DNA from: Pogonophryne albipinna
Taxonomy: Eukaryota; Chordata; Actinopteri; Perciformes; Artedidraconidae
Length of the DNA stretch: 64,000 bases
NCBI GenBank assembly: GCA_028583405.1
Contig: CM053256.1
Coordinates: 10,428,494 to 10,492,493, forward strand
Direction: 5' to 3'
The notes beneath the pieces are model-generated. The model saw only the letters and a list, made by a program, of their open reading frames with translations. It had not been told where the DNA came from and did not search any database. Positions 24,001 to 36,086 of this stretch are shown here, in pieces. A program made the translations under genes and the position numbers. The number at the start of each line of letters is the position of its first letter. The first letter of the stretch is position 1.

Positions 24001-27000
24001 GTTCTGTGAGTTGCTGTAGTTACATCGAAGTGAGTTCAAGTCCTAATTCTCTCTGGTTGCTGAATTAATGGCGAGTTAGGCGATCAAAAATGTGGGCTTA
24101 GATTTGCGATGTTATCGTTATTAATGTATGTGACATTGATTGTATTGTAATGTTTGTTGGTATATGAATGTTGTCAGTTTCTTTTACACTTTGTGCTTAT
24201 GTGTACTTGTTTTTATAAAAAAAGAAAATAAATACTCCTGATTTTGTGTTTATTACAAACATGCATTCGCTCCGATTCGCTCATGATTTCAACCTCCCTT
24301 AGGAAGATCTCTTACTTTGGTGTTTTATCAAAATCACATGATGGCAAAGGGTCCTTACACTTTTATTTCTAACATGGCATGAGTAGCACTTAAGTTTTCG
24401 TGCTTGTGAATTTATGAAGTGGTCTATCATGTTCGATATGAAGCTCTAGTATGATGTGTAGACTGGTGCAGCAGTGACCCCTGCTGGTGAGTTATGCAAA
24501 GTTTGTATTAGATATTTATTTTGTTTTCACAATATTATATGTCTTTGTGTTTCAGGATTAAATGGTGACCCTCAGTTGACTTCAGGGTCAGTCGGTGTTT
24601 CTGGAGCGGCAGGCCCAGACGCTGGCTGCAGTCAGGATGGAGTGCGGTACCTCAGTGTGATGTGGTGTAAAGCCAGTAAGAAGAAACACAAGCGCTGGGA
24701 GGGCGATGCAGTCCTGATTACAAGAGGACGCACCGCCACACTGAAAGACATGGAGGGGAAGGACATTGGAAAGGGTGAGACAGAGACACCCCAGTTTAGA
24801 TTTAGTCTTTACTTATCGTCATATTAAGTTCGGTGGGAGAAAGAGGGGCGTGGCAGTTTTCTTTCCCTGGGACAGTTGAATAACCAGTACGTAGGATTCA
24901 CAGGGATCAATTGGCAATTGGCATACAAAGAAATGTTATTCATAACTTTGTTTTCATTAGGCTTTATCACCTGAAACAAAGAGTTGTGCTTTTGTCACTT
25001 TTTTGATAAGGGATTTCAAAGTCTGAGAATGTAATCCGCCTCTCAGATAAAGCATCAAAAAAGCCAATCCCCAAACACCCCTTTTGTCTTTTTGCTTAGT
25101 TTTGTATAATTCCTGGATCCCAATTGGATTATGATTAAACTGTTTGATCAAAAAGACACCCAACAACTGAGCCATAACTTGAGTCTACACCAAATGCATA
25201 ACAAATTCAGGCATTTATTAGTTAATGCTTTCCCTAAACTATGGCATCTCTTTGAACAATTAACACACATTTAAGCCACTCTATATGATCTTCTGTCAAC
25301 CAATGTAATACTGGACCTAGAGAGGTCCTTTTGCATTTTTGTTACCTGAAGGCCACCGTGAAAAGAGAGTGGTGAGCTTAGCGTTATTCAATTGGCTTTA
25401 TCCATAGGTCCCACTGCATTCTACACACTGGTGCTTTTAAGCAAATCTTTAACATATGTCACTTTAAATGTTAATTTCATACATACATACATACATACAT
25501 ACATACATACATACACAAGATGTACAATTTTAAGTAGATTTACTGAACATTTAAAACTCGTTTTTTCCCAATACACACTGTCATATGTTCATTGTGTATG
25601 CCTGTGCATGTTTGTGTGTAGGTAGCGGCTACAAGGTGTCTACGCTAGCCTCCCTCTCTGATGGAGAGACCCTGATGATCGGAGGGAAGGAGGTGGAGGT
25701 GATGGGGATCATCTCAGCTGAGGACTTTGCCAGGGGACGTTGTTTCCAAGAGGTGCAGGTAGAGGGGCCAGTATCAAAGACGGCTCCACCTCCCTCTCGT
25801 GGCCCGGGGTCCAAAGCTTTCTGCTCTCCAATGCTGTCAGGCAGAGCAGATCATCCAGGGTCCAACCCAGAGAAGGAACAAACCTGCAAACCCCGCCATG
25901 ACCCGCTGGCTGCAGGTGTGTAGTAATGATAATACTTCTTTATGATATGTCAGGATTGTTAGTAAACATGATTTCCAAGAACGCCAGTAAGGGTTTTACC
26001 GGGAAATAAAAGGCCTGGATGGCCAAGGAATATAAGAGCAGTATGTAAGTTATTCAGAAGCTGAATTCACGCTTTGTGCATGGGTTTTACAGTCTTAATA
26101 GGGATCAATGGAGGAATAGTATATCAATAGGTTTTATAAAACCTAAATTTATACTCAATAGCACTATACTCATTCATGCATTACTTTGTTTCTCAAAATA
26201 TATGTTCTCTTGTGTTGAGCAATCAGTTTATGGACTGTGAAAACAAAATAATTTTACATTATTTGTTTATATATATTTATTGAACAGGGACCATGCAAAG
26301 AAATACATACATCTCAAAGAGAGAAGAGATGCTATATGCCAGAATATAGTTTAAAGCTCATTTCCACCTGCAGTCCCTGGGCAGGTACACACATCACAAT
26401 CAACAAAACATTTCCTGGTGCTTATTACACTAACAATTAAAACAGATCAAAATAAAGATGTATAAAATAGAAATACTAGTACAATTGTCAATATATCTTT
26501 AACTTTACAGTTCATTTAAAGGTCCCATGTCATGGCCATTTCCACTGATCATAATTCCATTGTTGAGGTCTACTAGAATAGAATTATACTGTGCAATTTT
26601 CCAAACTCACATTGGTTTCGCATACAGCATCTCTGTAAAGTATGTGTATTCACTCTCTCCACTAAACGGCTCGTTGCAGCTCTTGCCCCCCCCTCCCTGT
26701 GAGCCCGGTGTGCTCCGATTGGTCGGGACGTTGTGAATCGCGCTGAGCTCCGTGGAGGTGTGATTTCCTTGTTTAGCGATACACAGCGAAACACAGCCAA
26801 ACTCATCCTGAGCACACACAAAGTCACAGCCGAAGTAAAAACAATAAGTGTGGCTTGATATTGAGTAAGAAAAAGGTTGATAAACGCTGTGAGAATGGGT
26901 CTGCAGAGAGAATTTCGCCGCGATCCCAACTGTCTGTTATCAGCCTGCAGCCAGGGAGGAGAAATCAGCAGAGCTGCCTGCACTGAGTGTGTGAGGAAGT

Positions 27001-30000
27001 CCGTGGATTGGTCAATTTGGACCAATCAGCGGGGGCTTAACGTAATGGCTCCGCGGACGTAACGTAACGGCTCCACGGATCGGTCCATTTCGTTCCGGGG
27101 ACCACATGACATCATGATGTACCCGGAAGAATCAAATGGACAGTGACGTATCTCCAACGAGGCGTTTTGGGAGGTATTTTCTGCTTTAGAGTTTTACTCG
27201 CTACATGGTGTACTTTGAGGGTTTTGACTCTGCACACCATTTACATGCATAAAAACCTTCATAACACACAAGGGGACGGGTAATAACCGGAAAAGCATGA
27301 CATGGGACCTTTAAAATTGTTCATGTGAACAATAAAGAAATCATCTTGTTATATTGCCTCTAGTGTGCATTATGTGGAAACATACTCAGAACTCTGGATC
27401 TTTCTCAGGCGCTCTGGTGATGCCTCGCCCCTCCGCTAACCACCAGTGGTCTAACAACAAGGCGGGGCTTCCTGTGGTGGACGTTGTTATTGACCCTTAC
27501 CTGACGACCCAACTGCGCCCCCACCAGAGGGACGGCCTGCTCTTCCTCTATGAGTGTGTCATGGGCTTGAGGTAATGGAGCCGTTCTTGAACCACTTATC
27601 TTCTGTAGTTCGTCTCATCAACAGATGATATTAATGTGTTTCATCGTGTAGAGCTGTGGGGCGCTACGGGGCTATCCTGGCTGACGAGATGGGTCTGGGG
27701 AAGACCCTCCAGAGCGTGGCGCTGGCCTGGACGCTGCTTAAACAAGGCCCATACGGGGGGAAACCGGTTGCTAAGCGTGTCCTCGTGGTCACTCCTGGTA
27801 GCCTAGTACACAACTGGGGGGCGGAGTTTAACAAGTGGCTGGGCCGAGAGCGGATCAACGTTTTCACTGTGGATCAGGTGAGGAGAGGGGGGGGAATTAT
27901 TTATTTGATGAACAAGAGAGAGACCTCTATTGTCCGAAATGACATGTTGTGTGTTTTAAGAGATTTCAGCATCTGACATGTAACAAAACAACATAATGAG
28001 TAACAGTGAAAGCTATCAAAACTAAAGTTATTTAAAGTCATGCATAATATATTTTTTAAACCGGCCATTTAAATTGTTTATTGTGTATTTGGTACCTCTG
28101 TGCTATTGTTGAATTCTGTGTCTAATTGATATTGAATTTACAGTGATCTATGACTTCTCCTGATCTGTTGATCTAGCATATATGAAGTCATTAATATTAT
28201 TCATCCTTTGTTGACGTACGTACAGGACAACAGGATCGAGAAGTTTGTGTTATCTCCTCTGCACAGCGTTCTTGTGATCAGCTATGAAATGCTGCTGCGC
28301 TGCCTGGACCAGGTACGTTCACCTTGTCTGTCAAGTGTGCATTCTACAATTAAATTAGCCTTTATTGTCTTTCGTTATATTAATGTGTCTCATGATTACA
28401 GGTACAGAAAGTGGAGTTCGGTCTTGTGATTTGTGACGAAGGCCACAGATTAAAGAACAGCAGCATCAAGACGTCTTCAGCCATCAGCAGCCTGAGCTGT
28501 AGTCGCAGAGTCATACTGACAGGTACTCACCGTTGTTGAGATACAGAGCTCCTGACAGAGGAAGCTGGAGGAAAACTGTCTCTGACAAACAATGCACAAC
28601 GAAACGTGTCTTTATGTTTTGCAGGCACCCCGGTTCAGAACGACCTGCAGGAGTTTTATGCGATTATAGAGTTTGTTAACCCGGGCATCCTCGGGTCATC
28701 CACTGGGTATAGGAAGGTTTACGAGGAGCCCATTCTACGCTCCAGACAGCCCGGCTGTGCTGAGGTAATACAACCTCTGACCTTTTTGTTTTTTTATTTC
28801 GATATAGTCACTGCATATATACAGTACATACACTGCATCAGTGGCGGCTGGTGTAAAATATATTTGGTGGGGCTGTTGATATAGTGAGTAAAACATTTTT
28901 TTTTGGGAGAAATGACCCCTTAAATTAGGACTTCTGGTGATGTAATGGCGCGTTTCCAGTGCAGCGCGGAGCTTGCTTTAAGCGTGCTGAGCCGTGCGGG
29001 GCCCGTTTTTGGTTGCGTTTCCACTTGGCCTAGTACCGGCTAGCGGGTCCTAATTCACAGTTTTTCTGGCCCCATAAAATCGTTGTTCTAGGGCCAGGAA
29101 CAACCAGGCTGAGTCGGGCTGAGTATGCTAAACTAGAAAGAGAATCGCTGGCAAGGGGGCTACAACTACAACAAGATGAACATATTTGACCGTGATTTAA
29201 TTGTAATACACGTTTCAAAATGATGCCGAATTAACAACATACTGATACCGGTTAGTAAAAACCATGAATTAACGCTTTGACAAGTCTGCAGACAGACTGC
29301 AGGCGAAAAACCTTTTAGAATGCTTGTTTTCTGAATGGAGCTTGACTAAGCTAACGTTATATATGCTCCGACCGTCCACACTCACAACAACGGCCTATAC
29401 AGACATAAATAAACCAGCGACTGTATTCTCCATGACACAGACAGTCTGTGGTTTGTACTTGTTTAACTTTTGTCTAGTTTCTGAACAGATCGTATCTGTC
29501 CCCGGCTGTTTGAAGAGCAAGCATGGGAAACAAAAGACAGCATTTACCTGTTTGCATCCAGCTAGCCATGCCTTTCTGGTGTACCAGCTACGTGAGAAGC
29601 CTCGTTGATACGTTTTGTCTTTTTCACGAGCTTGCTGCGATATATACAAATCGGGTTGGTCCGGTCCAAGGTCTTTAAGCAACAGTTTATCTCCCAAACT
29701 TCTCCTTTCGAAAGGATTGGAGATTAGCTCTTGAACGGAATTGGGCGGGGACCGAGGTCCGGAGACTCCACCTGCACATGAAGCCATTCTCATCAACTAC
29801 TGCCGTACTGCGTCACCCCACCGGATACGAGTCACGAGTGTCCAAACTACTCACAGACTGGACCGGGCGCTGACATTGGCGCCCGGTGATCATCAGATTT
29901 GACGACGCTGATTGGCTGAAATTATGTTTCGGCATCATAGTTTACAGATAGCAACAGTCAGCTGCTAGTGGCTGCTGCTGTACTGGTTGAGGGCTCCTTT

Positions 30001-33000
30001 CTTACCGCCCAGACGAGAGAGGGTAATGACCATAGACTGTATATATAAAGGTAATGACACATGGGCAAGGCCAGGCAGGAAACATGTGACTTATCAGTAA
30101 CTTTAGACATCGTTGTAACACAATTTTAAACGAGATTTTATTGTAGATTATACATTTTACTGATACCAATTATATAATATTTACCTTGTTTATTAAAAAT
30201 AAAAAATAAATAACATATTTTTTTTTTTAAATATATATATATATATATTTTTTTTTGTATGTGGGAAGAGGTGGGGCGGCGCCCCTAGCGCCCCTATGGT
30301 CCGGCCGCCACTGACTGCATATATACAGTACATACACTGCCAATGCACATTTGGGAATCAACTATTGTATTCATGTGTTTTTCTTTCTCTCTACAATAGC
30401 TATTCTTACAGAGCCTAAAACGGTTTAATTTAGGGACCAAATCTATGTTTTGTGCCCCCCAAAAAATAAGCATTTCATTACTTCCATTTAGTCGATGTCA
30501 CTGTCACAACAGAGGAGAATAAAACAGATTTTTTATCTGTTTTCCAGTCCAGAATTTTTTTATTGACCTTCGATCTTTATATAACTGCAACGGGACAATT
30601 GCGCTCTAAACGTTGTGTGAACTGTGGACCCAATTTTTTCTTTGGCTTTTATTCATTCAACTCAGTGGTTATATTAAAAAACATTTTTATAAACTACATT
30701 TTAAGTCCAAAGCCTGTTAAGTAAATGTCCCTTATCCAATTTCAACTTTGGAAACCCAAGAGTTACTATATAATATAATATACATCTTCAATTAATTGTG
30801 CACTTAACACCGATTAAGGAACATGTGCCGATTTTAAAACTGCACACATTGCTTCATGCAAAGTCACATTTATTTTGAAAGAGGACTTGTTATACTTTAA
30901 AAGCCTGAAACATCATTCGTAAAAATAAGGATATAACTCTCAGCCAGCAGACTTTACCTGATCAAGCTTGTGGCATGCAATTCCAAACATTTGAATGAGT
31001 GTATAAAGAAAACGTTATCTGGCAATAAACCTGATTTAATTTAATCGCTGCCATCAGGAGGAGAGGGTTTTGGGGGAAGAGCGAGCGGCGGAGCTCTCTC
31101 GTCTGACCGGGATGTTCATCCTGAGACGGACGCAGGAGATCATCAACTGCTACCTGCCTCCTCGTCTGGACTGGACGTTGTTCTGCGAGCCTTCCCCTCT
31201 GCAGCGGGACCTGTACCAGCAGCTCCTCGGCCACAGAGTCTTCAGAGCCTGCCTCCAGGGCTCCACGCAGACTCACACTCACCTGGCCTGCATCACCGCC
31301 CTGAAGAAGCTCTGCAACCACCCCGGGCTGCTGCACTCCACCGTGAAGGTAACGCTCTCTGCTGCTAGGAAGGGGAGGGAAACAACACCCAACACTAATG
31401 AGACAAGTTGATCGTTTTTCGAAAAAGCTCCACATGGATTTTTATGATCTGTTTTAGTACCTGTGTTTCTAACTTTGATTATCTTGTAAAGCTGTTTCAG
31501 CTGCAGTTTATGTTATTAATTAGGCTTTATAAATTATCTTTTCATTGTTATTACAATTGTTTTTATTAAATATTCATCCAGCCACTTAAGATATTGATCT
31601 GATAGGACAGCACCAACTCTGTTCAAAGCAGTTTGCATTTATGTCTTAGTGTCAAGAGATTTCCCCCCCCCAGTCTTAACTGTAAGTACTGTGTTATATT
31701 TCTCAGGAAAAACAAGAGAGTGGTTCAGTGGAGAACACTTTATACGACGGCCTGGCTGAGCTCTTCCCAGAATCCTACTCTTCAGGTGGACTCAACACGG
31801 CTGACTCTGGAAAACTTCTGGTGCTGTCGGACTTACTGAGCGTCATCAGACAACTCAACCCTACAGACAGGTGTGTGTGTGTGTGTGTTTGCATTTGCAA
31901 GTGTGTACTTTTGTCCATATATACTGACAGTGTGTGTGCCCCTGCAGGGTGGTCGTAGTGTCCAACTATACTAAGACACTTGACATGCTGCAGGACTTGT
32001 GTGTTCACATGAGCTACACCTTCTGCCGACTGGACGGACACACCCCCACCGGCCAGAGGCAGCGGCTGGTCGACGGGTTTAACAGTCCTTACTCTCTGAA
32101 CTTCCTGTTTCTGCTGAGCTCCAAAGCAGGCGGGGTGGGGCTTAATCTGATAGGGGCTTCCCACCTGGTGCTGTATGACATCGACTGGAACCCTGCCAAT
32201 GACATGCAGGTAAAACACACACTGAGACATGGTTAGAATTTACTTGTATATACACTCTTCTTGCACTATTTCTATTTTATTTGTATTTACTTGCACATCT
32301 CCAAACAATCTCTTGCACTATTTTATCTGTTGTATTTGTTCCATGTCCTATATATATGTTGCACTGTTGGAGGAGCCTGTGACCTAAGTTTTTCATTGCC
32401 ATATCTACACTGTAGCTAATGTGCCGATGACAATAAAGCCTTGAATTTAACTTGAAAGGTAAAAAGTCTTTAACACTGCTTTCTTTGTTTTTGGTCTCCT
32501 CTGTCTTACGCACATATTTTGGGGACCTTCACACCTGACCTCTTTTATTGGGTCAACCAAATAGTGGTTTTAGAGCTTTTTTTGAGTTTAGGCTGGTGTG
32601 AAAACTGTCAATTGAACCCTGTTTTACTCTGGCCCTCAGACTCGCATCACTTATATATACATACATATCCACCAGATGGTGCTGTGAACATTTGTGTGTT
32701 TTCTTCCCTGAACTTTTTCCTCTTCTGTGTCAAGGCTATGGCTCGGGTGTGGAGAGATGGTCAGAAGAAGACTGTGCACATTTATCGTCTCCTCACCGCA
32801 GGTCAGAAAACTCACATGCACACACAATCAGCCAGACTGCTGTGCATATCATGATCCAGACTCCAGCTTTATGTCTGGGTGTGTGTTATTTCCTTTCAGG
32901 CACTATTGAGGAGCGTATATTCCAGAGACAGGTGGCCAAACAGGGGCTCTCTGGGACAGTGGTGGACCTGGGCAAAAAGGCGGAGCACACCAGCTTCTCC

Positions 33001-33815
33001 ACCAGTGAACTGCGAGATCTGTTTAGCCTGACAGACACACTCTGTCTGACACACGACCTGCTGAACTGCAGCTGCAGCATGGACGGCTCGGCCCACGGTA
33101 GGCATCGGGGCGACACGCATTTGACTTTACTGAGTCTTTAAAAAGACAGTTAGCCTCCAAAATAATTATTTGAATATATTGCTCTACTTAACTTGAATTT
33201 GTGAAGAAAACTGTTTTACATGCATACCTTCACTGCAAACGTCAAATATGAAAACTGAGAAAAAAATTGAAGAATTTAAGTAAATGGCGGCCATGTTTGA
33301 CAACAGCAAAACATTTACAAACAACTTCGATATTATTCAGGTTACATGAATCTATTGGTATGCTCGACTACTACTTCCCAAACACAATTTTGTTGCATTT
33401 TATGTGGAAGTTTTTATATATGAAGTTTTTTTGTTTTTTTTATTGGTGCGTTTGGGTAGTATTGAGCATACAATTGGATGCATGCACCATTTTCCTCATG
33501 ATTTTAAATAGGCTAAGTAACTGATTAAAATCATTAAAAAAAAATCATTTTATGGATTAAGAACTTGTTTAACTCCCTGTTTTCTTCTCCCTTAGCTGTC
33601 GAAGAGGAAGACGAGCAGGTTTCTGCTAGGCCATGCCAGCTCGGTCGTCAAGATGACCGCGGTGGGCACCGCAGAAGCCTCTCAGCATGTCTCAGCTGAT
33701 GCAGTGGAGACATTTTTCTGGTGACACACACACCTTCTCAGACCCTTACCTCGATCTCGCACGAAAACACATCACCTTCGCCTTCCAGACCACTATCTCT
33801 CACACCGCTCCGTGA
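15033..33815 (+). CDS. rad54b: rad54b (DNA repair and recombination protein RAD54B), 15 coding exons
   Basis: RAD54B is a nuclear Swi2/Snf2 double-stranded-DNA translocase that works with RAD51/DMC1 in homologous recombination. Coding exons: 15033-15179, 15297-15486, 24556-24774, 25622-25915, 27409-27571, 27652-27877, 28226-28312, 28402-28522, 28625-28764, 31058-31348, 31707-31870, 31948-32209, 32735-32801, 32900-33097, 33596-33815. The start is [10 protein letters not shown], the family's conserved N-terminus. Motifs: Walker A DEMGLGKT (residues 349-356), Walker B region CDEGHRLKN (DEGH 454-457), LTGTPVQND, then [19 protein letters not shown] and RVWRDGQ of the C-terminal helicase lobe. Phases match at every junction. 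In the last exon the literal frame stops at TGA 33697-33699 (890 aa). The conserved tail (PLSMSQL, WRHFSGD) is one base out of frame and ends at TGA 33813-33815, implying one missing base near 33676-33680. The fsbp gene is nested in the 15487-24555 intron. Confidence 0.95.
15750..17345 (+). pseudogene. Decayed non-LTR retrotransposon reverse transcriptase in a rad54b intron
   Basis: A chain of broken plus-strand frames (15787-16140, 16246-16476, 16433-16627, 16581-16988, 16992-17342) together gives one reverse transcriptase. Segments include [23 protein letters not shown], a damaged GVPFWSK where GVPQGS is expected, and FADDTTIL. Frameshifts and stops interrupt it several times, so it is inactive. 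It differs clearly from the L2-like element at 5430-7206 (different residues and state of decay). The family is in the CR1/L2/Rex-like range but I cannot assign it precisely. Confidence 0.82.
17957..18204. mobile_element. Short non-autonomous element nested in the Tc1 transposon
   Basis: A 248-bp insertion interrupts the Tc1 left region and is flanked by an exact AAATAA duplication (17951-17956 and 18205-18210). It begins near TTTATTTATATAGCCCAATA and ends near GACGTGCAATAGATGCC, a module I recall as frequent in percomorph genomes. Its class (SINE-like or other non-autonomous element) is not certain. Confidence 0.7.
18238..19251 (-). pseudogene. Tc1 transposase, two frameshifts
   Basis: The frame starts at the complement of CAT at 19249-19251 ([11 protein letters not shown]). 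It meets a stop within 20 codons because of an indel in an A run near 19211, and resumes at about 19154 with [12 protein letters not shown] (helix-turn-helix region). The DDE catalytic parts are all visible: [24 protein letters not shown] and [14 protein letters not shown] second indel near 18365-18370 separates the C-terminal part (the frame ending at TGA 18238-18240). The catalytic residues are intact but the reading frame is not, so it cannot make full-length transposase as given. Confidence 0.9.
20300..20345. repeat. (CA)n/(CG)n alternating purine-pyrimidine tract
   Basis: An alternating CA repeat interrupted by CGCGCG lies about 1 kb upstream of the fsbp start codon. Such tracts can adopt Z-DNA. 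Any role here is unknown. Confidence 0.8.
20637..20660 (+). promoter_or_regulatory. CpG-rich segment with an E2F-like palindrome upstream of fsbp
   Basis: TTCCCGCGGGCACGCGCAGC sits in a locally CpG-rich stretch (about 20400-20700) of an otherwise AT-rich intron, and it is the best promoter candidate for fsbp. TTCCCGC resembles an E2F core. A TACGTCAG CRE-like half-site occurs further on, at about 20925. This is position-based inference only. Confidence 0.3.
21317..23289 (+). CDS. fsbp: fsbp (fibrinogen silencer-binding protein), two exons, nested in rad54b
   Basis: FSBP is a nuclear DNA-binding repressor named for its binding to a fibrinogen gamma promoter silencer. Exons: 21317-21723 and 22734-23289, joined in phase 2 (CGC AG|A TTA), giving 320 aa with no break. 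The N-terminal half (about residues 15-100) is a Myb/SANT-like domain with the family signatures [19 protein letters not shown] and [18 protein letters not shown]. The C-terminus is a charged coiled coil ([20 protein letters not shown]) ending LRHGLPIPL. Two in-frame starts are possible: ATG 21317 (strong context) and ATG 21347, which corresponds to the known mammalian start before GKARSSNF and gives 310 aa. The whole gene lies on the same strand inside the rad54b intron 15487-24555. Human FSBP also overlaps RAD54B, so the nesting is old. Confidence 0.94.
24227..24232 (+). promoter_or_regulatory. fsbp polyadenylation signal
   Basis: AATAAA about 940 bases after the fsbp stop and about 320 bases before the next rad54b exon. 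It would let fsbp end inside the intron while rad54b transcripts read through. Confidence 0.6.
25479..25514. repeat. (ATAC)n microsatellite
   Basis: About nine ATAC/ACAT units in the rad54b intron between 24774 and 25622. Confidence 0.9.
26517..27313. mobile_element. MITE with TAAAGGTCCCATGTCATG inverted ends
   Basis: The left end TAAAGGTCCCATGTCATG and the right end CATGACATGGGACCTTTA form inverted repeats around 797 bp with no transposase frame. A second, rearranged copy in the opposite orientation lies at about 61226-61610 and shares both the terminal sequence and the internal part reading GTGCAATTTTCCAAACTCAC. It lies in a rad54b intron. Confidence 0.85.
28839..30313 (-). mobile_element. 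hAT-type DNA transposon derivative with a transposase N-terminal remnant
   Basis: The termini CAGTGGCGGCTGG and CCGGCCGCCACTG are inverted, and ACTGCAT directly abuts each end (28832-28838 and 30314-30320). The flanking identity extends further, to a 22-bp unit repeated on both sides. The minus-strand frame 29796-29395 (133 codons) carries [24 protein letters not shown] and VFCFPCLLF. This is the TTF-type zinc-finger region found in ZMYM1-like hAT transposases. The catalytic part is absent, so this is a non-autonomous derivative. It sits in the rad54b intron between exons ending 28764 and starting 31058. Confidence 0.88.
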
Positions 33816-33862
33816 ACACACACAGATTACACTCTAGATATAGAAGACACACACACACACAA

Positions 33863-33898
<36 letters not shown>

Positions 33899-36086
33899 TT
33901 TACATGTTTTCGTTCAGGCTCTCTGGGCTTTGTCAGCAGCCTGGCAACAAACACTCAACAGCGCGGCCAACGATGGCAATAAGTGATGTTACTGACATTC
34001 TTTATCTATTCTTAAACATTGTTCTTTATTTATTCAAAGTAATTTACTGTAAAACTTCATAAAATATGTGAAATTCAATGTGTGAACATTTGCTATTGAC
34101 TGAATCATTCTTCCTGGTAAATCAATCACTTCAGATGCGTGTAAGAATGAGGCAGATTATAAGTGTTTGTGTACCAGGTATGTTTTATATCCACACTCGG
34201 TAGATAAGCACGCTCAAGGGGTATTTCTGTGTCCATCTAGAGTAATATTTACTGTGATTTAGAGGATTTATGTCGTTCTGAGAAATGTTTAGTTGACAGA
34301 CCTTGGGTGGTATGGAGAGAATGTGTATACAACCATCCATAGAAAATACTCAGTTCAAGGCTGTGTGCATCAGGGGCTGAATCTCCCTTTACAATATTAG
34401 TTTTTCTGCTTTAAATTCACAGTTAATCTGATATAAGGACAACTTCTTTGTCGTGTCGGCGTTTTTTTTAAATGTGGGCCATAGTTGGATCTGTCATTTT
34501 GCAACATGCTCCTGCTCTTCAACACAAAGCTGCTGTGTGGGAGTTATCTCGTTGCACGTGAGAGCGTCCTGAATCTACATATGATTTGTTCTCGCGTCTG
34601 TCAGATTGACAGAGCTCCAACACAATAAGTCTTTACATAAACAGGGTAATTATTATTTATGGGATGCTCACCATTTTGCATGATTGTTCAGCACATTGTT
34701 GCATAATAAATGGGTCTCTCTCTCTTTCTCTGAGATGTTTAGCTTTCCCTTTAGTGAATATAACGGCCGCAGCTAGGCGGTCAGTGTGTGTGCTATACTT
34801 GAGGTATCGTTGTGACACCTTTGTGGCCACAATGTGAATTTAAACTGTTGATGCCAGTCCAGTCACTTTGGAATCCAATGTCGGCTTTCAGAAGCTAATG
34901 AATTTAGGATAGTAAAACAAGACTGAGAGCAATTCCAGTAGTTGTTGAGCTTTTTCAGTCTGGACATTGCATTATCATGGCCGAATATGCTTTAAACTCT
35001 TTTTAAACTGCTCTAAAACCTGCTGGAATCACTTTATATTACAATTTATCAAGAAACACATGTAAAAAAAGTATAGCACTCGGAAGTATAATGAAGGCGC
35101 TCTTTGGTAGTGGCTGTTAGGAAAGGGACCCTTACAGTTTGCTATCCGATCTCCTTTTTCTAGAGGAAAATCAGGCTCTCTTTTTTTGTACTGCTCTAGA
35201 ATTAGACAGCTTTTTAGGCAGCTTATGGGAGGATATTCACCACAATATCACAAGTGTTTTTCTGCAATGAAATCCTAAATTGTCCCGTCCTTAGTCTGGT
35301 CCAAAGTGGTTGACTGACTGACCAACAGACGTTTCCATCAAGCCATGCCACTAGTATGGCTAAAATGAACTATATTTTGACCACAATACAAAGCACAGAA
35401 GTTAAGATAGGGAAACTGATTTCCTACAGACATGAACCAACGGTGGCCTAGCAACTGTCACCCTGGCCGGGCTTTGTCAATGTAAGATACTGTATGTTAT
35501 TCCAGAGCAATCCTATTATGTGTTGAAGCACTTTGTTATTGGAAATGTGTCGGACAGAAGATGGTTATATGAAAGCAGGATATTGATCCTCCAGCCTCGT
35601 AGGCCATGTGCTGTTTGTGCACGAGGAGGAATTGGTCTGTGTGAAGCTCTGAGAAGCCGCTGCTGGCTGCATCGCCGATCCATCATTAAGCCATGTGTTC
35701 CAGCCAGACGGCTCAGAGACCTGGCATATCGACGGCATGAACAACTTTCCAGCGCTGGAGGGTCAGGAAGAGATACAGTTGTTTTAATGGAGAGACTGAA
35801 ACACAGATTTGGAGTGTATTCTCTGTGATCCCAGGACCTCTGTGGAAGATGTACTATAGAAGCCAAACCTCTGGTATTAACACACACTAAGGTCACAATG
35901 CTTATATTTCAATAATGTCAGTCCTAGAATTATTGACGATACATCAGTACCAGAAGTAGAGGCAGTCTACTTGAGTTGAAGGCACCTGACTGGTTACACT
36001 TGAGTTTGAAGAGACTAATCTAGACATTAATTAAGGACAAGATGAGGGGCATGGCTCTTATGTCAACATTATGAAACCTTACTGTC
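33816..36086. other. rad54b 3' UTR and intergenic sequence
   Basis: Apart from the (AC)n run this is unique-looking AT-rich sequence. A plus-strand frame of about 100 codons at 35520-35828 has a minus-strand partner of similar length over the same bases. Neither shows a domain I know, so I do not call a gene. No strong single polyadenylation site stands out for rad54b. Confidence 0.5.
33849..33894. repeat. (AC)n microsatellite in the rad54b 3' UTR
   Basis: About 20 AC units interrupted once by AAATAC, beginning about 35 bases after the conserved rad54b stop at 33815. Confidence 0.9.

Noticed and set aside
35516..35896. Overlapping frames of about 100-125 codons on both strands between rad54b and gem
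   Set aside because: No recognisable domain and no splice signals. Paired open frames on both strands of the same bases are expected by chance in GC-richer sequence.
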